From the NCBI GenBank assembly GCA_034509755.1, contig CM067546.1, forward strand, positions 26,899,876 to 26,963,875: 64,000 nt of DNA, given 5' to 3'. Shown here in pieces: positions 55,769 through 64,000 of this stretch. Every line of letters starts with the position of its first letter. The stretch's first letter is position 1. The notes under the pieces were generated by a model. The model ran no database searches and was not told the DNA's origin. It saw nothing but the letters and a program-made list of their open reading frames with translations. This DNA comes from Anisodus tanguticus. Taxonomy: Eukaryota; Streptophyta; Magnoliopsida; Solanales; Solanaceae. A program made the position numbers and the translations under genes.

Positions 55769-58155
55769 TGTTACATCCCATAATTTCACATATTGAATAT
55801 ACCTTAACTTAGGAAGTCTAAGATAAGGAAGAGGGTTCCTTTGAGAAGATTAATGAATGATCGAGTTAAAACCCGAAGATGTTACAAGAGTTTATGAGCC
55901 GCTAAGCCTTTCGTGCTTGCAATCTTTATGTCGAGTGCATCGTGTCAAGCCGGTAAGATGAAAAGATTTATGATGCCCATAAAAGAATTGAGCCAATATT
56001 GGAAGTACATCCAAAGGATTCCGAGTGATACTCGTCGTTTCGCACACATTTGAAGAACTCAATTAATCGATTTAACTTCTGATTACTCGAGTCCCACTCC
56101 GAGGATTATTTATGACATAAATGGATGTTAAAAAGGACTATGGATGGTTATAAGTCATTGAGATCAAAGGAATCACATCTCGACAAGATTTGAGAATATA
56201 GGATGATACGCTAAGCGTTTTGCATCGCGAAACTCATTCCGCTTCACGGATGAGGCTGCACATCAAGGCAACCATTTGGCCACCTTACTGCCACCATATG
56301 TGGTGGAGGATGCAGCCGCATATACCCATATGCATCGCACATCCTCCAACATATGGGAGGCGGTGGGCTGCCTATAAATGGCCCAACCTCGAATTTCATT
56401 CCAAAACATTTCATTTTTGACCCCTTTAGCTCCTAAATAACTCCAAACCCTCTCCCAAGGTATAAACACCATGAAACACCATCCCATAAGATTGAAGTGT
56501 GAATCCTCCCTCAAGAAAGTTGGATCATCTTGAAATCTCCCTTAGATTATTAGAAACAACTCGAATGCCTCAGAGAATTAAAAAGAGGTTTGGTATAGAG
56601 AGTATCTTGAATGTTTAAGGTATGATTATTGCCCTTATTAGTATTTCTAAGTATCTCCTACCTTAAGTGATCTTGTGGTAAAATGATCCATGAAGGGATT
56701 GAGATAAATTCTATAGATGAGTATGATAATTGTTGTGTTGATTGTTGGATGGTTTTGATATGATCTTTGAAGTAACTATAGCTAGATTTTGTGGAATATA
56801 GTTGTAATCTTGAAGGTATTGTGGTTATTATAAAGGGAGTGAGAAAGGCTTAAGTTGCTATGAAAACAAGATAGAATAATGTATGTACGCTAAGTGTTCG
56901 ATAAAATATCGCCACGATGAAAGTATGAAACCATTGATTGGATATCCATATGGATTGTCTTAATTATTTAGGTTGATGCATATACGACGAGCGAGACGTC
57001 ATAAGAGTAGTGTTGTCCTGCTAACAAGGTATGTAAGGCTTTACCTTTCTCTCTTTTGGCACGAAGACATGAAAATGATACTTGCAAGTTGCTATCCAGT
57101 ATATACTCCACTCCTAATTGCCAAAAGCGTATTTATGACTTATTTCCGTCATTTGGTTATGGACCTTAGCTGCTCTTGGTTAAATCTACTATCCGTATCT
57201 TATCGAGTCGTGCTTAAATTGATATAACAAGGATCCATGTTGATATTCCTCAAGGTTAAGTCAATTGTATGTCGTATTGTTCATATTGATTAACATGAGA
57301 AGGAAAGGTAATATGTAACCCTCATAAGAGAGTCGGAGGTGTAATGACCTTACGTCCCTCCGACGAGTTTAAAAGAGTATTATATATTCCTTAATAGGTC
57401 ATCATATGCATGTATTATATATTTATATTTCCCTCAAAGTCCTATGGCGTTATATATGCGGCTATACAAATATGATATTGATGATTTATCCTACAGAGGC
57501 CTATGGCGTTACATACACGATTATATTTCATTATGCATCTTCTGGCCCACAGAGGCCCACATAGTACATGTTGTCTTTCCATTGCGCTATCGTACAATTA
57601 TGCATTCAGTTACAATTTCAGTGTATACTTCATTTGTAGTGTTATACTTTTTTACAGTTTCAGCCTTACATATTCAGTACATCTTCCGTACTGATGTCCC
57701 TTCTGGGGCATTGCGTTTCATTCCCGCAGGTACATATAGATATTCAGATAATACCTTGCAGTAGGTGACTTGACTCAGTTGAAGGTTGTCACGCTCCTTT
57801 CCTCCGGAGCTGTCTAGCGAGCTAATAGGTATTATTGTTGCATATATATATATATATAGTTGGGTATGACAGGGCCCTTTCCCGACCAGATGTTGCCGAT
57901 ATACTCTCTAGAGGCTTGCAGACAGTCATTTTTGTGTATAGTGGTCTTGTGTTCATATCAGCCTTGTCAGCCTTGTTATATATATGTGTGTTGGGCCTTT
58001 TCTGCGTGCAGGAGATTGTGTCTTGATCAATAATAATTCATCAGAGGCCTTGTCAGCCCATGATTTGTCGGGATATGTTTCAGGTATCATGATGGGTACA
58101 CTTGGGCCTTAGGGCTCCGGGTGCCAGCCACACTCCCTAAGGTTGGGGTGTGACA
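55769..58155 (+). repeat. 3' LTR of the gypsy-type element
   Basis: 2387 bp, intact TGTTACA...TGACA ends, partner of 47917-51173. It holds the empty hAT target site near 57270 and a short (ta)n at 57843-57857. Frames inside (56220-56420, 57444-57764) translate LTR sequence and are not genes. Confidence 0.9.
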
Positions 58156-58160
58156 ATAGT

Positions 58161-59260
58161 ATGCAAAATTCATTAAAGGAAAAATATTTTTTTATAAAGA
58201 ATTTCTTCACTCGATTGCAAAGTTAAAGATCTTTGATTAAGGGTGATGAAATCTCATCCATCCTATAAATATCATGTGGCGATGTAAGCTACAATACTTT
58301 GCATGTGACTTTGATGAATATGTCAGGTGAGTTTCGATAATTTAATTTTTATTGCGTAAAATTCATTAAAGAAGAAAAATAGTCATTTACGACGATCAAA
58401 GTAAGAGTATATTGATAAATGAGATATCAGAAATGTTATTATTTCCTTGAAACTATAACACAATTTATGTGTGTAAATTTCAAAAAATAATATAATCTTT
58501 TTATTTACTGTTAAATGATTATAATTGTGTCTAGTTTAATGATTAGAGGCGAATCTAGAATTTATAGAATATAGGTGCATTATTAAAGAAAGGAGAAAAA
58601 AATGCATTCAATGGGAATTGATCTTTTATTTCTCTTGATAAATAACTAAGCTTTTAACGAAGTGCACTACTAAGCCTTTTGCAGCATGGATGTCAGCAAG
58701 TAATATTAGATCAATTCTACAAAATATGTACATAACATATATAATTATGCGGAAAGACTAGATTCACATGCCCAAAAATAACACATAAATTCGCTCCTAG
58801 TTTGACCTAAGTAAGGTATCAGCTTAACATGTCAACATATGAATTCATGTTGCATGTCACACTATAGTTCAAACCTGAAATCTCAAGGTTTTTATGCTAC
58901 ATTTCAATACATAATTTAATAAAGGTTTTCTGTAATGGAGTGTATACCCGAAATTAAAGTAAATTACGAAGAAAGTCACTTTTTATTTTCTCGCATTTCA
59001 ATTCAAACAAAATATTTTTAATCAACCAAAATAGTAATGTTGTCCAGAATTGGATGGTCAAAGACAAATAGTAAAGGCTTTCTGTTTTTGTTTTTGTTTT
59101 TCTACAATGATAGAAATGCCATTTATGCTATCCACACAAAAGGAACCAATATCTACTTAGCCCCATTTTATTGGACAAAATTTGATACTTTTATATATGA
59201 TATGGATGGAAAACTTTTTAGTTTTGATATTCCAAGCAACTAATTAATGGCATTTCCAAT
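58161..59260. other. AT-rich spacer, nothing identified
   Basis: No gene or repeat recognised. A 68-codon frame at 59037-59243 has no known domain. Confidence 0.4.
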
Positions 59261-60015
59261 GGGAGCGGCTCCCCGCTCCATTAATTTTTGCTCAAGTAAT
59301 CATCGATATAGTCATAGATGACTACCATGTGGCCTTATATATTTTAAAGGTTAGGATCTGTTCTCGATATTTAATTTTCTTTATATTATTGATTAAAACT
59401 TTTTAACTTTCTTTTCTTTTGGTATATTCTTATCACTTGTTTAATCTAATAGAATTAGGTGGTATTCATTGTTTTTAGACAAGAAATTTCCTTGTTATTT
59501 TATGGCTTAGAATATTATTTATATTATATAAATACATATGTAATTGTTAACTATTTATGCATTAAAGATGAATCTTATATTTTATAATTTAAGTCTCCAA
59601 CTAAACAAAGATCATATTAGCTTCGACATACTTTTCTACTGCTATATGCAGTACTTAGTTAACTGAATCCTTTCCATTTACTGGACCATTTTAAAAAAAA
59701 AAACAATTGAAGTTGATTTTTCTATATCATTTTGTGTTTGGTTTTTATCATATGATTATTTATTCACGAGAAAGTGTAATTTGACATGTGAATAATTATT
59801 ATACTGAGATCAAGTAAGGGATCGAACAAATATTAGAAGTTGAATAAATAAAAAAAATTAAAGCACTATATGCATCTAAGTTCTAGTACTTAAAGTAATT
59901 ATTGTAGAGAATAAATTCAAAACAAAGCCTAACCATTAAAATATATATGGCCACATGGCAGCCATCTAAAACTATATTGATGATTACTTGAGCAAAAACG
60001 AGCGCAGCCGCTCCC
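59261..60015. mobile_element. Long terminal-inverted-repeat element
   Basis: The left arm runs from gggagcggct (59261) through tttgctcaagtaatcatc, ccatgtggcc and atattttaaaggttagg. The right arm is its complement (cctaaccattaaaatatat, ggccacatgg, gatgattacttgagcaaa), ending agccgctccc at 60015. The arms are ~110 bp and the core ~530 bp of AT-rich sequence without a frame. ctaattaat occurs on both outer sides (59240 and 60018) but not directly adjacent to the left arm, so the exact ends may extend further. Confidence 0.78.
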
Positions 60016-60165
60016 ACCTAATTAATTTATGCCAAATTTGCTGCCACTGGCGCATAGATTAAGCTAACTAGCTAAGAAAATCTTGTCAATAATTATGTGA
60101 TGGAATAAGGAGAATTTATAGCCAAAAGCACTAGGGGTTACATTTTTTTCATTGGACTAAATTAG

Positions 60166-61138
60166 TGTTGGGATACAGTTGTGGTAGGGAACGGGAAGTA
60201 AACAACTATTACAATAGTAGAAAGGATAAATTAACTATTATAATAAAACTGGAAATCAAGAACTTGTAAACTTACTTGTGTGATTTGCTGAGTCGAGTGA
60301 TGACACTCTGTCTTTAAGACAAGATTACCCCGTATATCTCCTTTTACGGTATTGAGCAATAGTCTCCCAAGATACAACAACAACTTTAACAAGTGAGCAA
60401 AGGAAACTCAAGTGTTACTCTTGAAGAACTTTGAGTATAGTAACTTTGCTAGAGAGGAATAATATGAAATCAGAAAATCTGGAGAATTTTCTAAGTGTTG
60501 AGTGTAGTGTGTTTCAATTGAGCCAAAGGCCTCAATTTATAGTGTAAGGAGAAGACCCCTCAACTAGCCAGCTAATGGCCTTCAATAGCCAAGAATTGCA
60601 CTTGATTGAGGGGTTACATTCAGCCAAATAATGGTTAAATTCATGTGGCAAGTAATGGAGAATCAATGCTCCAAAACCAGCCCAAACGTCAGATTTTCCA
60701 ACTTTCCGTCGCAAAGATTACGCCTCGCCTCCGAAGCGATGCGGCGCTGTGAATCAGCGTCGCAGCTCCAGTAGCTGACCAACCATTTTGCGCCGCAGCG
60801 CAGCCTGGGAGGCACTCCGGCGCCGCGGCTCCGACGGTGTGGCGCCGCGGCCCTTTACGGCTCCGCGGTGATTTTCGACTCGTTTCTTTTTACACTTTGT
60901 ACACTTCTTCCTTCATTTACCAACGTGGAATACTTTGTCATTTGGACAATAACCGTCCATAATTCTATGTCTCAAACGTATTACATACGTACCAATATCA
61001 TTTTCACTAATAAAATTTTCGATACTTGGTACTACGTGTACACGTGTGTGAAAATGACATTTTCGACGTGCGGGCCCAATTGTTCGAGTCATAAATTAAT
61101 GGGATATACTTATTTCCACCTTTAGTAAATTTCCAACA
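60166..61138 (-). mobile_element. 3' LTR of a minus-strand copia element
   Basis: 973 bp. On the minus strand it starts TGTTGG at 61138 after a polypurine tract (ttcaagaagggat) and ends CCCAACA at 60166. A TATA candidate (minus, ctataaattgagg at ~60543-60531) precedes a gcctttggctcaat segment shared with the LTRs at 7397 and 12835. From there to the end the two families are related (cttgggagactattg; gtcttaaagacagagtg). U3 is different and holds a GC-rich block (60715-60870) with cggcgccgcgg-type palindromes. Confidence 0.88.
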
Positions 61139-61763
61139 ATCCCTTCTTGAAAGAGATTTTGGCGCACAAACATGGTGCCTTTTCTAGCAATCTTTCAGCA
61201 GACAGATGTTGCATCTGGATAGGTAGCATATGCTTTGAACCTTCCATAGTTGAATACCATTGGACTTTCTTAATGCGCGGTGAACGTGATGTCTTGAACC
61301 GTCAGTATTTAGTGTAAGCCAAGTCAACGGTGCCAACACAACAACTTCATCTACTCAGTTCTTCGTAATGTTTTGTTCGTTGTGGCCGTGGACACTTGGT
61401 TTCTTAAGTGCGTTCATTTGAGGCGGTCGGTCTTCACACTTAAATAGGTGGTCTCCTACAAAGTATCCTACTATACCCCACTTTACAAGTGTTAGGAACC
61501 ATTAAAAATTTCCCCAAACCTAACCTTAAACGGTGAGGATCATTAAAGGTTTTGGAAACTTAACCTTCACCCACACTGCAGATAGCACTTATAGTCTATT
61601 GCGGGAACAACTTTGGATTTGGTGTTTTTTCACAGAAATCACTATCCGAAGTGCTCATGCTTCCACCGAAGCGATCAACTGAACCTTTGCGGCTTAGTTT
61701 TCCCATTGAATCTAATTCCTGGGATCTCCAGTCAGTAAGGTTGGGTTACCACCGTATTGGTCC
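61139..61763 (-). other. Untranslated 3' internal part of the copia element
   Basis: Lies between the stop of pol and the LTR on the minus strand. It is clearly related to 12200-12830 of the other copia element (for example cacttgtaaagtggggtata and the 'tccacggccac' segment). No frame. Polypurine tract at its LTR end. Confidence 0.8.
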
Positions 61764-63202
61764 TTATAGTTTGGGTTTTAAGTCCATTTCCCTAGACAGG
61801 CAGAACATCTGATCTTTGGGTAAGCCCTTTGTTAGCGGGTTTGCTATGTTATCCTTTGACTTTATGTAATCAATTGATATTATACCCGTGGTGATCAGTT
61901 GCCTAATGGTCTTATGTCTCCGTCGAATATGACGAGACTTGCCGTTGTACATAGAATTATGTGCCCTTCCTAGAGCCGACTGACTGTCGCAGTGGATCAT
62001 TACAGAAGGTACGGGTTTTTCCAACAAGGAACATCCTCTAAGAATTCATGAAGCCACTCGACTTCTTCTCCTGTTTTATCTAAAGCGATAAACTCCGATT
62101 CCATCGTGGATCGGGAGATGCATTTTTTCTTAGAGGATTTCCAAGACACAACCCCACCACCAATTGTAAATACATACCCACTGGTGGACTTGGTATTCTC
62201 TATATCAGATATCCAGTTTGCATCACTGTACCCCTCTTGTACAGCTGGATATCTCGAATAATGCAACCCGTAAGTTAGCGTGTATTTCAGGTATTGAAGT
62301 ACATGATTCAAGGCCTTCCAGTGATCATCACTCGGATTACGGGTAAAGTTAGCCAACTTGTTGACTGCATAAGCAATATCAGGTCGGGTGCAGTTTGTTA
62401 TGTACATCAAACTACCGATCACCTGTGCATATTGCTCCTGGCATATGGGTACACCACGATTTTTACCAAGCTTTTGATTTCTATCCATTGGTGACTTTAT
62501 AGGCGAACTGTCTAACATCTCGAACTTTCTCAAAACATCCTTGATGTTGTGAGATTGAGATAAGACCAGTCCGTCAGACGTCTTAGAGATTTTTATCCCT
62601 AAGATGGCATCTGCGATACCCATATCCTTCATATCGAAGCATTGTTTCAACATGTTCTTAGTCTCTAGAATTATACTAGGACTACTCCATGTGATCAACA
62701 TGTCATCTACATACATGCATATCATAACAAATGAGTCAAAGTTACCATTCATGTAGACACATTTGTCATACTCATTAATGGCGAAACCCTTCGATAATAG
62801 AGTACTATCAAATTTTTCGTGTCATTGCTTCGAGGCTTGTTTAAGCCTGTACAGAGATTTGACAAGCCGACAGACTTTCTTCTCTTGCCATTGAACCACA
62901 TACCCCACGGGTTGGTCCATATAAATTTCTTTTTCCAAATCACCATTTAGGAAGGTTGTCTTTACATCCATTTGATGTATCTCAAGGTTACGCAACGCTG
63001 CGATCGCAATGAATACCCGTATGGACGTCATCCTAGATACCGGGGAGTACGTATCAAAGTAGTCAAGACCTTCTTTCTGTCGATAGCCCTTGACTACCAA
63101 CCTGGCCTTGTACTTATCTATAGACCCATCTGCATTATAATTCCGTTTGAGTATCCACTTATAACCCAATAGTTTATTTCCCGGAGGAAGATCAACTAAC
63201 TC
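61764..63202 (-). pseudogene. Copia reverse transcriptase and RNase H, minus strand
   Basis: RT begins with LLGYKWILKRNYNADGS (63170). It contains KARLVVKGYRQKEG, QMDVKTTFLNGDLEKE and, after a stop (62820) and shift, YVDDMLITW with both catalytic Asp kept. DMKDMGIADAILGIKI and YAQVIGSLMYITNCTRPDIA follow. RNase H reads GYSDANWISDIENT, GGVVSWKSSKKKCISRST and ESEFIALDKTGEEVEW. A shift near 62010 leads into IHCDSQSALGRAHN, GKSRHIRRRHKTIRQ and IANPLTKGL. This copy is far less decayed than 9880-11995: three main lesions separate long open stretches. Confidence 0.9.
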
Positions 63203-64000
63203 CTAAGTATGGTTATGCAGAATGGAGCCTATTTCACTCTCAATAGCTTCTTTCCAGAGTGGTGCCTCTGGAGTTGACAATGCTCCAGCAATTGTCCTTG
63301 GTTCATCATCAACCATATAAGCTACAAAGTTGGGACTGAAGGATTTATCCTTCCTGGCCCTTTTACTTCGCCTTAGTTCCATCTCTGGAGTCTCCAAGTT
63401 CTGAGAATCTGGAACAATAGATTCTGGATATTCAGCCACCTCAAGATCCACTAGATCTGAACCATCTAGATTCGGGCTGTCAACGACTCCCGGTTCCTGA
63501 GAGCTTTGTTCATAACTTCGTTTGCGAGATGTTATGTCTTTTTCCTTTCTATGAAAGGTTCTTCAAAGAATTGTGCATTCCTTGATTCCATGATTGTACC
63601 CCCGTGAGTATCTGGAATATCTGACTTATGCACTAAGAAGCGATAAGCACTACTGTTATTTGCATATCCGATGAATATGCAATCTACAGTCTTAGGCCCA
63701 TTCTTGACCTGCTTTGGCTTGGGTACTTCGATATTTGCCAGACAACCCTACACTTTTAAATATTTATAGGTGGGTTTCTTTCCCTTCTATGATTCATATG
63801 GAGTTTTGTCCTTACCCTTATATGGGACTTTGTTAAGAATGTATTAGCGGTAAGGACAACTTCTCCACACATATTTTGGGGAAGACCGGAATTGATGAGC
63901 AAGGCATTCATCATTTCCTTTAATGTGCGGTTCTTACGTTCCACCACACTGTTTGATTGAGGTGAGTATGGAGCCGTCGTTTGATGAACAATGCCTTTTT
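63203..64000 (-). pseudogene. Copia integrase C-terminus, minus strand, runs off the window
   Basis: From the right edge: a VVERKNRTLKEMMNALLIN segment (63947 on), which holds the last acidic residue of the integrase core, then NTFLTKS. After frame breaks come VDCIFIGYANNSSAYRFLV (63690-63635), MESRNAQFFEEPFI and the acidic linker with LETPEMELRRSKRARKD (open frame 63203-63451). A stop at 63203 interrupts the junction to RT. Gag, protease and the 5' LTR must lie beyond 64000. Confidence 0.85.

Larger units (their letters stand above)
47917..58155 (+). mobile_element. Gypsy-type LTR element, 10.2 kb, no recognisable pol
   Basis: The LTRs at 47917-51173 and 55769-58155 both run from TGTTACA to TGACA. 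A primer-binding site is at 51178, and a polypurine tract (cttaaggggggaaagga) precedes the 3' LTR. The flanks ataat (47912-47916) and atagt (58156-58160) match at 4 of 5. The LTR terminus and tract style are those of chromovirus-type gypsy elements (inference). Internally only gag-like sequence near the 5' end can be read. The rest (52100-55750) shows no protease, RT or integrase motif on either strand. Confidence 0.88.

Noticed and set aside
59037..59243. 68-codon frame as a small gene
   Set aside because: Phe-rich N-terminal run, no known domain, ends beside the inverted-repeat element; not enough support.

Overview
This window is plant nuclear DNA, most likely from a member of the nightshade family (Solanaceae). 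The evidence is AT-rich sequence with spliced genes, SINE and MITE types that I recognise from Solanaceae, and plant-type Ty1/copia and Ty3/gypsy elements. The species cannot be fixed from the sequence alone. Two host genes can be supported. One is a possible small multi-pass membrane protein (2623-3201, +). The other is a clear three-exon R1-MYB transcription factor gene of the KUA1/MYBH type (19252-22381, -), which encodes 347 residues across all three exons. Nearly everything else is transposable-element sequence, much of it nested and decayed.

Layout. 1-2140: RNase H end and 3' LTR of a copia element. 2147-7013: the membrane-protein gene, a SINE fragment, a MITE split by a solo-LTR-like insertion, a 5'-truncated LINE with a 14-bp target duplication, and a Stowaway-like MITE. 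7071-14660: a non-autonomous DNA element (9-bp duplication) split by a complete but ruined copia element with 1.35-kb LTRs. 15519-18225: a DNA element with a 10-bp duplication, a MITE, a second LINE tail and a 78-bp tandem array. 19252-22815: the MYB gene, with a MITE in intron 2 and a LINE tail in intron 1. 22816-28299: MITEs, an L1-type LINE fragment with a TRIM-like element in it, a SINE inside a MITE, and a Mutator-like foldback element.

28510-38503: a 5'-truncated Ty3/gypsy element of Tat type. Its gag-pol is inactivated, and a long antisense reading frame related to the plant 'putative gypsy type transposon' family (PF04195) lies between pol and the 3' LTR. 38836-44359: a complete copia element with 176-bp LTRs and a perfect 5-bp duplication, interrupted by another DNA element. 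44360-47916: microsatellites, a roughly 480-bp palindrome and a LINE tail with a 16-bp duplication. 47917-58155: a 10.2-kb gypsy-type element with 2.4-kb LTRs. Its 5' LTR carries an 811-bp hAT-like insertion, and the 3' LTR preserves the empty site. 59261-60015: a long terminal-inverted-repeat element. 60166-64000: a minus-strand copia element (3' LTR plus pol) that runs out of the window and is related to the one at 7397-14181.

I found no CRISPR array, operon, tRNA or rRNA gene and no convincing new biological system. What the window offers is a readable record of insertion order, supported by target-site duplications, plus a few structural oddities: the antisense frame, the LINE/SINE-type shared tails, the large palindromes and the gypsy element without recognisable pol.
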